A DNA stretch of 64,000 nt from Nocardioides renjunii (GTDB taxonomy: Bacteria; Actinomycetota; Actinomycetes; Propionibacteriales; Nocardioidaceae). The notes below the pieces were generated by a model, which saw only the letters and a program-made list of their open reading frames with translations, was not told the DNA's origin and made no database searches. Below, in pieces: positions 23,757-32,914 of the stretch. Position 1 is the stretch's first letter, and the number at the start of each line of letters is the position of its first letter. Made by a program: the position numbers and the translations under genes. The DNA lies in contig NZ_CP141058.1 in the NCBI RefSeq assembly GCF_034661175.1, forward strand, positions 2,666,001 to 2,730,000, written 5' to 3'.

Positions 23757-25946
23757 GTGCCTGGAGACGACGGGTTGCCCAGCACTCGCGTTGAGGACGG
23801 TCCGTTGCCCGAGGTCGGTGCCGCGTCCCCCGACGCACCCCAGCCGCAGGAACGCGCCTCCTCGGCCTCGTCGTTGATGCTGGGGCCCGAGAGCGACCGC
23901 GTGGCGTGGCGGCTGGCCGTGGACGCCGCCGGCGTCGGCGCGTTCGTATGGGACCTCGTCACCGGCGAGCTCCGGTGGGACGGGCGCCTGCTCGAGCTCT
24001 TCGGCCTCGACGAGGAGTCCTTCGGCGGGACCATCGAGACGTTCAACCGCTGCGTCCACCCCGACGACCTGCCCCGCGTGAGCGCCGCCCTCACGCGCGC
24101 GATCGAGTCGTGCGGGGACTACGACGCCGAGTACCGCGTCGTCCTCCCCAGCGGCTGCGTGCGCTGGCTGGAGGCGAGGGGCCGGGCGCTCCCCGACCCC
24201 GCCGGTGGCCCCGAGGGTCCCGCCGCCCTGCTCGTGGGCGCCGCCTACGACACCACCGAGGTCCGCGACGGCGAGGCCCGCGTCGGCCGTGTGCTCGAGT
24301 CGATGTCGTCGGCCTTCCTCCAGCTCGACGTGGACTGGCGCTTCACCTACGTCAACACCGAGGCGGAGCGGCTGCTCGGCTCGCCCCGCACGGACCTGCT
24401 CGGCGAGAGCCTCTGGGAGACGTTCCCCGCGGCCCTCGGCAGCGAGTTCGAGGAGCGCTACCGCGGCGCCGTCGCATCCGGCCGACCGGTCTCCTTCGAG
24501 GCGTTCTACCCGCCGCCGCTCGACGCGTGGTACGAGGTGCGCGCCTGGCCCTCGCCCGAGGGGCTGGCCGTCTACTTCGTCGACATCACCGCCCGCCGCG
24601 AGGCCCAGGAGGCCCTGGACCGCGCGGCCCGCCGCCTGGCGCTGCTGGCGTCGGTGTCGGAGGCGCTGACGAGCACCCTCGACCCGGCGGAGGGGGTCAG
24701 CAGGCTGGCCGAGCACCTCGTCCCCGAGCTGGCGGACTGGTGCCTCGTCACCCTCGTCGAGGACCCGCACACCTCCGACTGGCGACGCGGCCTGCGCGAC
24801 GTCGGCTGGGCGCACGCCGACCCCGCCGCGGCCGAGGCCGTGCGCGAGTACGCCTCGCTCCGGCTCGGCGCGATGACCGACGAGTCCTACCTCGCCCGGG
24901 CGATCCGGGAGACCACGCCGGTGCTGATGGAGTCGGACGCCGCCGCCCTCGTGGCGGCCGTGCTCGTCCCCGGTCGCGCGCGCGACCGGCTGGCCGAGCT
25001 CGCTCCCGTGTCGGCCGTGGTGGTGCCGCTGCGGGCGCGCGGTCGTACGGTCGGCGTGGTCACCGTCTTCCGCGGCGCCGCACGCCGCCGGTTCGGGCGC
25101 GACGACGTCGTCCTGCTGCAGGACATCGGGTCGCGCGCCGCGCTCGCCCTCGACAACGCCCGGCTCTACGCCGGGCAGCGCGACGTGGCCGAGGCGCTGC
25201 AGCGCAGCATGCTCACGGACCCGCCGCAGCCCGAGCACCTGCAGATCGTGGCGCGCTACGCCCCGGCCGGCGAGGTGGCCCGGATCGGAGGCGACTGGTA
25301 CGACGCGTTCCTGCAGCCGGCCTCGACCGGGGTGCCGGACGTGGTCGTGGTGGTCGGCGACGTGGCCGGGCACGACGTCGAGGCGGCGGCCGCGATGGGC
25401 CAGGTGCGGGGGCTGCTGCGCGGCATCGCCGTGCACAGCGGTGACGCGCCGGCCGCGATCCTGTCGGGCGTGGACTCCGTGATGGAGTCCCTGCAGCTCG
25501 GCGCGACGGCCACCGCGGTCGTGGCGCGCCTCGAGCACGCCGCGCCGGGCGAGGGCCCGGACGACGACGTCCTGACGGTCCGCTGGGCGCACGCCGGCCA
25601 CCCGCCCGCCCTGCTCCTGCACGGCGACGGCAGCGTGTCCCGCCTCGCCGACGAGCGCGACAACGACCTGCTCCTCGGCCTGGACCCGGCCACCTCACGC
25701 GTCGAGCGCGTCACGACGCTCGAGCGCGGGGCGACGCTGGTGTTCTACACCGACGGGCTCGTCGAGCGGCGTGACCGCGACATCGACGTGGGCATCGAGC
25801 TCCTCGCGGAGCTGTTGCGCGACACCGCCTCCGACGGGCTGCCTGCCGACGACCTCTGCGACCGGCTGCTGGTCGGCATGATCGACGACCGGCCCGAGGA
25901 CGACGTGGCGCTGCTCGTGGTCAGGCGCGTCGCTCAGGTGTTGTAG
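23757..25946 (+). CDS. PAS-PAS-GAF-PP2C (SpoIIE-type) sensor phosphatase
   Basis: A 729-residue signalling protein. A first PAS domain covers about 45-165 (GVGAFVWDLVTGELRWDGRL), a second PAS about 175-285 (SSAFLQLDVDWRFTYVNTEA), a GAF domain about 295-465, and a PP2C/SpoIIE phosphatase domain about 490-725. Metal-site motifs are IGGDWYDAF, VGDVAGHDVEA, FYTDGLVERRD and EDDVALLVV. Such proteins dephosphorylate anti-anti-sigma factors. It starts 51 bases after idi on the same strand, so it may be cotranscribed with the pigment operon. The start is uncertain: GTG 23757 or ATG 23877. It ends in TAG. Confidence 0.9.
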   Translation: MPGDDGLPSTRVEDGPLPEVGAASPDAPQPQERASSASSLMLGPESDRVAWRLAVDAAGVGAFVWDLVTGELRWDGRLLELFGLDEESFGGTIETFNRCVHPDDLPRVSAALTRAIESCGDYDAEYRVVLPSGCVRWLEARGRALPDPAGGPEGPAALLVGAAYDTTEVRDGEARVGRVLESMSSAFLQLDVDWRFTYVNTEAERLLGSPRTDLLGESLWETFPAALGSEFEERYRGAVASGRPVSFEAFYPPPLDAWYEVRAWPSPEGLAVYFVDITARREAQEALDRAARRLALLASVSEALTSTLDPAEGVSRLAEHLVPELADWCLVTLVEDPHTSDWRRGLRDVGWAHADPAAAEAVREYASLRLGAMTDESYLARAIRETTPVLMESDAAALVAAVLVPGRARDRLAELAPVSAVVVPLRARGRTVGVVTVFRGAARRRFGRDDVVLLQDIGSRAALALDNARLYAGQRDVAEALQRSMLTDPPQPEHLQIVARYAPAGEVARIGGDWYDAFLQPASTGVPDVVVVVGDVAGHDVEAAAAMGQVRGLLRGIAVHSGDAPAAILSGVDSVMESLQLGATATAVVARLEHAAPGEGPDDDVLTVRWAHAGHPPALLLHGDGSVSRLADERDNDLLLGLDPATSRVERVTTLERGATLVFYTDGLVERRDRDIDVGIELLAELLRDTASDGLPADDLCDRLLVGMIDDRPEDDVALLVVRRVAQVL

Positions 25947-26083
25947 CGCAGCAGGGAGATGACCCCGAAGATCACCGCGATGAGCACGAGGAGGCCGAGC
26001 ACCGCCAGCAGCGGCGTCACCTTGGGCCGCGGCCCCGGTGCGTTGAGGGGCTGGTTGGTGGTCGGGCGCTCGCGATCGTCCAT
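25934..26083 (-). CDS. 49-residue single-pass membrane peptide
   Basis: A short frame beginning MDDRERPTTNQPLN and ending SLLRYNT, with one strong membrane helix (LLAVLGLLVLIAVIFGVI, about residues 25-42) after a proline-rich hydrophilic head. Third positions are G/C-rich, and GAGGGG lies about 10 bases before the ATG. It overlaps the convergent phosphatase by 13 bases. I recognise no family. The topology suggests a small bitopic membrane protein. Confidence 0.6.
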   Translation of the reverse strand: MDDRERPTTNQPLNAPGPRPKVTPLLAVLGLLVLIAVIFGVISLLRYNT

Positions 26084-26196
26084 GCCGCGTCGTACCCCTC
26101 AGGGCCACGCGCATGCGATCCCCGGCGACCGGTGGAGCGGCCGGCACCGACCGGTGTAGGTTTCCCTGCCTCGGGCGTCTAGCACCCGGGTCCACC

Positions 26197-26225
26197 TTGA
26201 CTCGTTCGAACAGGTGTTCGAAGAT
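26197..26225 (+). promoter_or_regulatory. Promoter of the mutasome operon
   Basis: TTGACT (26197-26202) is a good -35, and 17 bases later GAAGAT (26220-26225) is an acceptable -10. Initiation would fall at about 26232, the first base of the imuA' ATG, so the transcript is predicted to be leaderless. The SOS box covers the spacer, ideal for LexA repression. Confidence 0.6.
26206..26221. promoter_or_regulatory. SOS box (LexA operator)
   Basis: TCGAACAGGTGTTCGA is an exact match to the actinobacterial SOS consensus TCGAACRNNTGTTCGA. It ends 10 bases before the imuA' ATG and lies between the promoter hexamers, so imuA'-imuB-dnaE2 should be DNA-damage inducible. Confidence 0.93.
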
Positions 26226-26231
26226 GGACGC

Positions 26232-26924
26232 ATGCCGTCCAGCCGCTCCGTCGTCGCGCTCGACCCGGCGCGGTCGGTGGTCGAGCAGCTGCGCGAGCGG
26301 GTGGCGGCCATGGAGCACAAGCCCGCCGCGCAGCCCGTCGCGACCCTGCCCGGTCTCGCCTCGCTGGTCCCCCTGCACGCCGGTGCGACCTACGCGGTCG
26401 ACTCCGCGTCCCTGGCGCTCGCGCTCGCCGCCGGCGCCTCGCAGGCCGGGGAGTGGGTCGGCTTCGCCGGCTGCGCCGACTTCGGGGTCGAGGCGGCGGC
26501 CGAGCTCGGCATCGAGCTCTCCCGCACCGTGCTCGTGCCCGACCCGGGTGAGCACTGGCTGGAGGTCACCGCGGCGCTGGTCGACGTGCTGCGGGTCGTG
26601 GTGCTGCGGCCCCCGGCCTCGGTGGACGAGCGGACCGCGTCGGTCCTCGACTCGCGCCTGCGCACCCGCTCGGCGGTGCTCGTGGTGCACGGCCAGTGGC
26701 CCCGCGCCGACGCCCGGGTCAGCGTCGAGGAGTCGGTGTGGACCGGGCCCGGGTCCGGCGCCGGCCAGCTGCAGGAGCGCCGCGCTCGCGTCGTCGTGCG
26801 CCGGGGGGCACGGCCGCCTCAGCGCGCCGAGCTCACCTGGCCCGGCGTGCACCGCGTCGACCAGCCGGTCCGCGGCCTCCGGACCACGTCCGGCTCCGAC
26901 GACGTCAGGGTGCGGGTCGGGTGA
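26232..26924 (+). CDS. imuA': ImuA'-like mutasome accessory protein
   Basis: A 230-residue RecA-fold-related protein at the head of an SOS operon. By position and fold it corresponds to mycobacterial ImuA' (also called SulA-related ImuA). Visible parts are the LPGLASLVPLHAGATYAVDS segment where RecA would carry Walker A, VGFAGCADFGVEAA, and a basic C-terminus. No intact P-loop is seen. ImuA' is required with ImuB and DnaE2 for damage-induced mutagenesis. I use ATG 26232. An earlier in-frame GTG lies inside the SOS box and would be untranscribed from the predicted promoter. Confidence 0.85.
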   Translation: MPSSRSVVALDPARSVVEQLRERVAAMEHKPAAQPVATLPGLASLVPLHAGATYAVDSASLALALAAGASQAGEWVGFAGCADFGVEAAAELGIELSRTVLVPDPGEHWLEVTAALVDVLRVVVLRPPASVDERTASVLDSRLRTRSAVLVVHGQWPRADARVSVEESVWTGPGSGAGQLQERRARVVVRRGARPPQRAELTWPGVHRVDQPVRGLRTTSGSDDVRVRVG

Positions 26925-28489
26925 GGACGATGGTCGTGTGGTGCCCCGACTGGTCCGTGGTCGCGGCCCTCGACGAGGCGGAGCGGTCACCGCGCTCCCC
27001 CGCCGCGGTGCTGTCCGCCAACGTCGTCGAGGTCTGCAACGGTCCCGCCAGGGCCGAGGGCGTGCGCCGGGGGCAGCGCCGCCGCGACGCGCAGGCCCGC
27101 TGCCCCGAGCTCCTGCTGCTGCCCGCCAACCCCGACCGCGACGCCCGGGCGTTCGAGCCCGTGCTGGCCACGGTCGAGGACCTGCGGCCCGGGGTGGCCG
27201 CGCTGCGGCCCGGCCTGCTCGCCGTGCGCGCCCCCGGCAGCTGGTACGGCAGCGAGGCCGAGGCCGCCGCGACCGTCTGCCAGGCCCTGGTCGAGGCCGG
27301 CGTGTGGGACGTCCGCGTCGGGATCGCCGACGACCTGTTCACCGCCGAGCAGGCCGCACGCACCGCCGACGTGCAGTCCTGGGAGGTCGTCGTGGCCGGA
27401 GGGTCGGCGGCCTTCCTGCGCCGGCTGCCGGTGCAGGTCCTCCAGGACGACGGCCCCCAGGGACGCGAGCTGGTCAGCCTGCTGCAGCGGCTCGGCCTCC
27501 GCTCCCTGGGCGACCTCGCCGACCTGCCCGGCGACGCCGTCGAGCACCGCCTGGGCACCTACGGCGCCACCGTCCGGCGTCGGGCCCGCGGCGACGACCC
27601 GGCCCTGTTCTCGGCCCGCACGCCGCCACCCGAGCTCGACGCCGAGGTCGCGTTCGAGCCGCCGCTCGACTCGGTCGAGGCGATCACCTTCAGCGTGCGC
27701 ACCACGGCCGAGCGGTTCGTCTCGCAGCTGGCGCACCACCAGCTGGTCGCCACGGGCGTGCGTGTGGAGGCGGAGTCCGATGGCGCCGTCTGCTCGTCGC
27801 GCACCTGGCTCCACCCTCGCCACTTCGGCGCCCGCGACCTCGTCGACCGGGTCCACTGGCAGCTGCAGTCCTCGACCGTCGGGGGTTCGCTGCGCGCCCG
27901 CAAGGACTCCGGCGGGGTGCGCGCTCCCATCGACCGGGTGCGGTTCGTGCCCGACGTCGTCGAGCCGGCCGCCGCCCACGGCGAGGCCCTGTGGGGAGCC
28001 GCCTCCGACGACCTCGTCGAGCGCGGGGTGGCGCGGGTCCAGGGGATGGTCGGCTTCGACGCCGTACGACGCCCCGTGCTGCAGGGCGGCCGCAGTCCCG
28101 CCGCCCGCCAGGCGCTGGTGCCGTGGGGCGAGCGCGCGGTCGACCTGCGCCCGGTCGACCGGCCCTGGCCCGGCCGGGTGCCGGGGCCGGCGCCGGTGCG
28201 GGTCTTCGCGACGCCGCCCGCGGCGGAGGTCGTCGATGACGCCGGACGCGACGTCTTCGTCACCGACCGCGGCGTCGTCACCGGGGAGCCGCGCCGGTTC
28301 CGGGTGGGCGGCGGGGTGCTGCCCTGGCAGCCGGTGACGGCGTGGGCCGGGCCGTGGCCGACCGACGAGGGCTGGTGGTCGGGAGGGGCAGGTCTCACGT
28401 CCCGGTTCCAGGTCGTGGGCGCCGATGGGCGGGCCTGGCTGCTGGTGCGCGCGCCCGAGGGCTGGTCGCTGGAGGCCGGCTATGACTGA
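26921..28489 (+). CDS. imuB: ImuB, inactive Y-family polymerase scaffold
   Basis: A 522-residue Y-family polymerase homologue. It begins MRTMVVWCPDWSVVAA, where active Y-polymerases have VDMDAFFA, so the catalytic aspartates are missing as in other ImuB proteins. A beta-clamp-binding-like QALVPWGER occurs near residue 397, matching the place of the mycobacterial ImuB clamp motif. It bridges DnaE2, ImuA' and the sliding clamp during translesion synthesis. GTG 26921 overlaps the imuA' stop and gives the family-typical MRT start. ATG 26930 is the alternative. Confidence 0.93.
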   Translation: MRTMVVWCPDWSVVAALDEAERSPRSPAAVLSANVVEVCNGPARAEGVRRGQRRRDAQARCPELLLLPANPDRDARAFEPVLATVEDLRPGVAALRPGLLAVRAPGSWYGSEAEAAATVCQALVEAGVWDVRVGIADDLFTAEQAARTADVQSWEVVVAGGSAAFLRRLPVQVLQDDGPQGRELVSLLQRLGLRSLGDLADLPGDAVEHRLGTYGATVRRRARGDDPALFSARTPPPELDAEVAFEPPLDSVEAITFSVRTTAERFVSQLAHHQLVATGVRVEAESDGAVCSSRTWLHPRHFGARDLVDRVHWQLQSSTVGGSLRARKDSGGVRAPIDRVRFVPDVVEPAAAHGEALWGAASDDLVERGVARVQGMVGFDAVRRPVLQGGRSPAARQALVPWGERAVDLRPVDRPWPGRVPGPAPVRVFATPPAAEVVDDAGRDVFVTDRGVVTGEPRRFRVGGGVLPWQPVTAWAGPWPTDEGWWSGGAGLTSRFQVVGADGRAWLLVRAPEGWSLEAGYD

Positions 28490-28513
28490 GCCGCTGGGGC
28501 AGGGACGGCGCTG

Positions 28514-31500
28514 ATGGGGTGGAACAACCCCGCCATGCGCTGGAAGGAGCTCGAGCGCCGGCTCAGCGGGCTGCCCGGTGCCGACGACGCGCCGGTGTCA
28601 CGGCGCAAGCGGGCTCCCGGCACGCCACCGTCCATCGACCGCCCCGTCGAGGCGACGCCCTACGCCGAGCTCCACTGCCACAGCCACTTCAGCTTCCTCG
28701 ACGGCGCCAGCTCCCCGGCCGAGCTGGTGGAGGAGGCCGTGCGCCTCGGGCTGCGGGGGCTCGCGGTCACCGACCACGACGGCTTCTACGGCGCGCCGAT
28801 GCTGGCCGAGGCGGCGGCGGCCTACGACCTGCCCACCGTCTTCGGCGCCGAGCTGTCGCTCGGCCTCACCGGCCCCCAGAACGGGGTGCCCGACCCCGAG
28901 GGCAGCCACCTGCTGGTGCTCGCCCGAGGGGTCGAGGGCTACCACCGGCTCGCCGCAGCGATGACCGACGCCCACCTCCGCGGTGACGAGAAGGGGCGGC
29001 CGGTCTACGACCTCGACGAGCTGGGCGAGCGGGGACGCGGGCACTGGGTGGTGCTGACGGGCTGCCGCAAGGGCGCGGTCCAGCAGGCGCTGGCGCGCGG
29101 GGGCGAGGCGGCTGCCGCGGAGGAGCTCGACCGGCTGACGGCGCGGTTCGGGCTCGAGCACGTCCTCGTCGAGCTGTCACCGCGCCCGGGCGCCGACGCC
29201 ACCAACGCGGCACTCGCGCGGCTGGCCGCGGTCCACGGCCTCGACGTCGTCGCGGCCGGCAACGTCCACCACGCCACGCCCCGGGGGCACCGGCTGGCGT
29301 CGGCCATGGCGGCCGTCCGTGCGCGCCGCAGCCTCGCCGACCTCGACGGCTGGATGGACCTGTCCGGCTCGGCCCACCTGCGCAGCGGCGCCGAGACGGC
29401 CGCCGCGCTGGCGGCGTACCCGACCGCCGTCGCCCGCAGCGTCTCGCTCGCCGAGGAGCTCGCCTTCGACCTCCGCAAGGCGTCCCCCGCGCTGCCCAAG
29501 CGCCAGATCCCCCCGGGCCAGACCGCAGACTCGTGGCTGCGCACCCTCGCCGAGCGGGGCTTCGCCGAGCGCTACTCCGGCGTCCCCCACGAGGCCGAGG
29601 CGCGCGAGCGGCTCGAGCACGAGCTGCGAATCATCGCCGAGAAGGACTTCGCCGGCTACTTCGTCATCGTCCACGACATCGTCGCCTTCGCGCGGGGGCG
29701 CGGCATCCTCTGCCAGGGCCGGGGCTCCGCCGCGGCGTCCGCGGTCTGCTACGCCCTCGGCATCACCGCCGTCGACGCCGTCTTCTACCGGCTCCCCTTC
29801 GAGCGCTTCATCTCCGCCCACCGCGACGAGGAGCCCGACATCGACGTCGACTTCGACTCCGACCGGCGCGAGGAGGTCATCCAGTGGGTCTACGACACCT
29901 ACGGGCGGCGCAACGCGGCGCAGGTCGCCAACGTCATCGGCTACCGGCCGCGGATGGCGGTGCGCGACGCCGCGAAGGCGCTCGGCTACTCCCCCGGGCA
30001 GCAGGACGCCTGGTCCAAGCAGATCGACGGCTGGACGTCGGTGGTGGCCGGCGACATGGGCGACGCGACCGCGCACGACGTCCCGCCGGCGGTCGTCGCC
30101 CTCGCCGAGGAGATGCTGGGCGCGCCCCGCCACCTCGGCATCCACTCCGGCGGGATGGTGCTCACCGAGCGGCCCATCGGCGAGGTGTGCCCGATCGAGC
30201 GGGCCCGGATGGACCGGCGCACCGTGCTGCAGTGGGACAAGGACGCCTGCGAGTCGATGGGACTGGTCAAGTTCGACCTGCTGGGCCTCGGCATGCTCGG
30301 CGCCCTCGACCACATGATGCGGCTGGTCGCCGACCACCTCGGCGAGCGGTGGGACCTCGCGACGATGCCCAAGGAGGAGCCGGCGGTCTACGACATGCTC
30401 TGCCGCGCCGACTCCATCGGGGTGTTCCAGGTGGAGAGCCGGGCCCAGATCGGGACGCTGCCGCGGTTGCGGCCGCGGGAGTTCTACGACCTGGCGATCG
30501 AGATCGCGCTGATCCGGCCGGGTCCGATCCAGGGCGGCGCGGTGCACCCCTACGTCCGCCGGGCGACCGGCCAGGAGCCGGTCACCTACGACCACCCCGA
30601 GCTGGTGCCGGTGCTCGAGCGCACCAGGGGGGTGCCGCTGTTCCAGGAGCAGCTGATGGCCATGGCGGTGACCCTCGGCGACTGCAGCCGCGACGACGCC
30701 GACCTGCTGCGCCGCGCGATGGGGTCCAAGCGCGGAGTCGAGCGCATCGAGTCGGTCAAGCAGAAGCTCTACGCCGGGATGGAGCGACGCGGCATCACCG
30801 GCGAGCTGGCCGACTCGATCTACGTGAAGATCCTGTCCTTCGCCAACTTCGGCTTCGCCGAGTCTCACGCCCTGTCGTTCGCCCTGCTGGTCTACGCCTC
30901 CTCCTGGTTCAAGCTGCACTACCCCGCGGCGTTCCTCGCCGGCCTGCTGCGCAACCAGCCGATGGGCTTCTACTCCCCCCAGTCGCTGGTGGGCGACGCG
31001 CGCCGCCACGGGGTCGACGTACGCCGTCCCGACATCACCCGGTCCGCCGCGCAGGCCGAGCTGGAGGGCGTCGTCACCGGTCCGGTCGCCGCCACCGGGC
31101 CCGACGGGTGCTGCCGTCCCCGGTTCGAGCGCACCGAGTGGGTGCCGGGCACCCCCGACCCGGTCCCCGCCCACCGCCGCGACGGGGCTCTCGCCGTGCG
31201 GCTCGGGCTCGACTCCGTGCGCGGTGTCGGGCTGGAGGTGGCGCGCCGCATCGTCGCGGCCCGTGAGGAGGCGCCCTTCACGGGCGTCCCCGACCTGTCC
31301 CGGCGTGCCGGCCTCACCTCGGCGCAGCTGGAGGCGCTAGCCACCGCCGGCGCCTTCGACGCCTGGGGGATGGACCGCCGCGAGGCGCTGTGGGCGGCCG
31401 GCTTCGCCGAGGGCGCCGACCACCTGCCCGGCACGACACCGGCGCCCGCTGCGCCGACCCTGCCCGGCATGAGCGAGCCCGAGATCACCCTCGCCGACCT

Positions 31501-31909
31501 GTGGGCGACCGGGGTCTCCCCCGCCCGTCATCCCGTCGAGCACCTGCGCGAGGAGCTCCGCCGCGCCGGGGTCCGCTCGATCGCCGAGCTGGAGACCACC
31601 GAGGGCGGTCGGCGCGTCCACGTCGGCGGGCTCGTCACCCACCGCCAGCGCCCCGGCACGGCGATGGGCGTCACCTTCCTCAACCTCGAGGACGAGACCG
31701 GCATGCTCAACGTGGTGTGCTCGGTGGGCGTGATGAAGGCGCACCGGCAGGCCGCGCGCAACCGGGTCGCGGTGGTCGTCCGGGGCCGCCTCGAGCGCAA
31801 CGAGGGCGTCACCAACCTCGTCGCCGACCGGGTCGAGCCGATCGACGTGGTCGTCCCGGGCGCCGGCGCCGTGCTGCAGGCACGGGCGTCGTCCCGCGAC
31901 TTCCGGTGA
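28514..31909 (+). CDS. dnaE2: Error-prone DNA polymerase III alpha subunit, DnaE2
   Basis: A 1131-residue C-family polymerase for SOS translesion synthesis. An N-terminal PHP domain begins near residue 48 (YAELHCHSHFSFLDGASSPA) and the palm holds QGRGSAAASAVCYALGIT and catalytic EPDIDVDFDSD. Then come fingers, a helix-hairpin-helix region and a C-terminal OB fold (VHVGGLVTHRQRPGTAMG). It ends SRDFR, typical of DnaE2. It lies 24 bases after imuB in the same SOS operon. A second, replicative DnaE is at 54936-58493. Confidence 0.97.
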   Translation: MGWNNPAMRWKELERRLSGLPGADDAPVSRRKRAPGTPPSIDRPVEATPYAELHCHSHFSFLDGASSPAELVEEAVRLGLRGLAVTDHDGFYGAPMLAEAAAAYDLPTVFGAELSLGLTGPQNGVPDPEGSHLLVLARGVEGYHRLAAAMTDAHLRGDEKGRPVYDLDELGERGRGHWVVLTGCRKGAVQQALARGGEAAAAEELDRLTARFGLEHVLVELSPRPGADATNAALARLAAVHGLDVVAAGNVHHATPRGHRLASAMAAVRARRSLADLDGWMDLSGSAHLRSGAETAAALAAYPTAVARSVSLAEELAFDLRKASPALPKRQIPPGQTADSWLRTLAERGFAERYSGVPHEAEARERLEHELRIIAEKDFAGYFVIVHDIVAFARGRGILCQGRGSAAASAVCYALGITAVDAVFYRLPFERFISAHRDEEPDIDVDFDSDRREEVIQWVYDTYGRRNAAQVANVIGYRPRMAVRDAAKALGYSPGQQDAWSKQIDGWTSVVAGDMGDATAHDVPPAVVALAEEMLGAPRHLGIHSGGMVLTERPIGEVCPIERARMDRRTVLQWDKDACESMGLVKFDLLGLGMLGALDHMMRLVADHLGERWDLATMPKEEPAVYDMLCRADSIGVFQVESRAQIGTLPRLRPREFYDLAIEIALIRPGPIQGGAVHPYVRRATGQEPVTYDHPELVPVLERTRGVPLFQEQLMAMAVTLGDCSRDDADLLRRAMGSKRGVERIESVKQKLYAGMERRGITGELADSIYVKILSFANFGFAESHALSFALLVYASSWFKLHYPAAFLAGLLRNQPMGFYSPQSLVGDARRHGVDVRRPDITRSAAQAELEGVVTGPVAATGPDGCCRPRFERTEWVPGTPDPVPAHRRDGALAVRLGLDSVRGVGLEVARRIVAAREEAPFTGVPDLSRRAGLTSAQLEALATAGAFDAWGMDRREALWAAGFAEGADHLPGTTPAPAAPTLPGMSEPEITLADLWATGVSPARHPVEHLREELRRAGVRSIAELETTEGGRRVHVGGLVTHRQRPGTAMGVTFLNLEDETGMLNVVCSVGVMKAHRQAARNRVAVVVRGRLERNEGVTNLVADRVEPIDVVVPGAGAVLQARASSRDFR

Positions 31910-31910
31910 C

Positions 31911-32315
31911 TCAGGCGGACGGCCCCTCGCCGCTCGCGTCGGCGGCGCCCCGCCCGCTGGGTGCGGGCCGCCGACGCCAGGGCAGGCTGCCCTCGAGCTC
32001 GACCTCCAGCGAGAAGCTGAGGAAGGTCCGGACGATGACGATGAGTCCCAGGGCGAGCGCGCTGTCGAGCGTGGCGTCGACGGTGATGGTCAGCACGATG
32101 TCGGCGATGATGAGGAGCTCGAGGCCGAGGAGGATCGCGCGACCGACGCTCCGCCGGGCCGTCTCGTAGGCGGTCGCCGCGCCGTCCCGTCGGGCCACCA
32201 GGGCCGCGTGGACGAAGGCCGCGAGGGCCCCGATCACGAGGACGGCCACGCCGGCGAGCTCGAAGCCGTGGACCACCAGCTCCATCAGTCGGTCGAAACG
32301 CTCGTCGCTGGTCAC
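31911..32315 (-). CDS. DUF1622 membrane protein
   Basis: A 134-residue membrane protein with three helices: VAVLVIGALAAFVHAAL, AILLGLELLIIADIVLTITV and LGLIVIVRTFLSFSLEVELEG. The GLELLIIADI and RTFLSFSLEVE motifs identify the DUF1622 family, for which no function is established. The last 25 residues are a hydrophilic tail. The GTG at 32315 is the chosen start. Its 3' end abuts dnaE2 convergently with one base between them. Confidence 0.88.
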   Translation of the reverse strand: MTSDERFDRLMELVVHGFELAGVAVLVIGALAAFVHAALVARRDGAATAYETARRSVGRAILLGLELLIIADIVLTITVDATLDSALALGLIVIVRTFLSFSLEVELEGSLPWRRRPAPSGRGAADASGEGPSA

Positions 32316-32388
32316 CCGCCCACCCTCGCACCAGCCATGCCCGCCACACCACCCGCGGCGACCGGTGCCGCGCGGCGCGCCGCCCGGT

Positions 32389-32394
32389 TAGTGT
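32389..32394 (+). promoter_or_regulatory. -10 element TAGTGT of a probably leaderless promoter
   Basis: TAGTGT ends 7 bases before the ATG at 32402. This supports that ATG over the in-frame GTG at 32393, which lies inside the hexamer. Confidence 0.45.
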
Positions 32395-32401
32395 GATCGC
32401 C

Positions 32402-32875
32402 ATGTCGGGTCATCGGGTCGAGGCGTCGCGCGTGGTCCAGGTCGAACCGGGTGTCGCCTTCGAGCGGCTGATGGACGCGCCGCTGACGGACGTGTTCGCC
32501 CGGCGCTACGCGGCCCTGCCGGCCGTGGCCGAGGTGGTCGACCAGCCGGACGGCTGGGGCGTCGTCGGCCAGACCCGCACGATCGTGCTCGCCGACGGCG
32601 GTCGGCTGCGCGAGACCCTGACCGACGTCGCCCGGCCGCACAGCTTCGCCTACCGGCTCGACGGGATCGAGGGGCCGCTGCGGCACTTCGTCCGCACCAT
32701 CGACGGGCTCTGGACGGTCGCGCCGCACGACGGCGGCGCTCGCGTCACCTGGGCCTGGACGTTCTACCCGAAGGCCTCGCCGGCCCGGCTGACCACGAAC
32801 GTCATCGGCCGGATGTGGATGGGGTACGCCGACCGCGCCCTGACGGAGCTCGACACCATCCTGACGCGCGCCTGA
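32402..32875 (+). CDS. SRPBCC-family protein
   Basis: A 157-residue START/SRPBCC-type beta-grip protein, opening MSGHRVEASRVVQVEPGVAF and ending in a long C-terminal helix (YADRALTELDTIL). The pattern of a helix after strand one, a WTVAPHDGGARVTWAWTFYP strand pair and a final helix fits ligand-binding members annotated as polyketide cyclase or dehydrase-like. No catalytic residues are recognisable. It is monocistronic or cotranscribed with the glycine-rich membrane protein that follows, although that gene has its own -10. Confidence 0.8.
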   Translation: MSGHRVEASRVVQVEPGVAFERLMDAPLTDVFARRYAALPAVAEVVDQPDGWGVVGQTRTIVLADGGRLRETLTDVARPHSFAYRLDGIEGPLRHFVRTIDGLWTVAPHDGGARVTWAWTFYPKASPARLTTNVIGRMWMGYADRALTELDTILTRA

Positions 32876-32902
32876 CGCGCGCACCGCCTTCGGCCGGCGA
32901 CG

Positions 32903-32908
32903 TAGGCT
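32903..32908 (+). promoter_or_regulatory. -10 element TAGGCT of a probably leaderless promoter
   Basis: TAGGCT ends 6 bases before the ATG at 32915, with no Shine-Dalgarno sequence in the gap. Confidence 0.5.
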
Positions 32909-32914
32909 CTCGGC

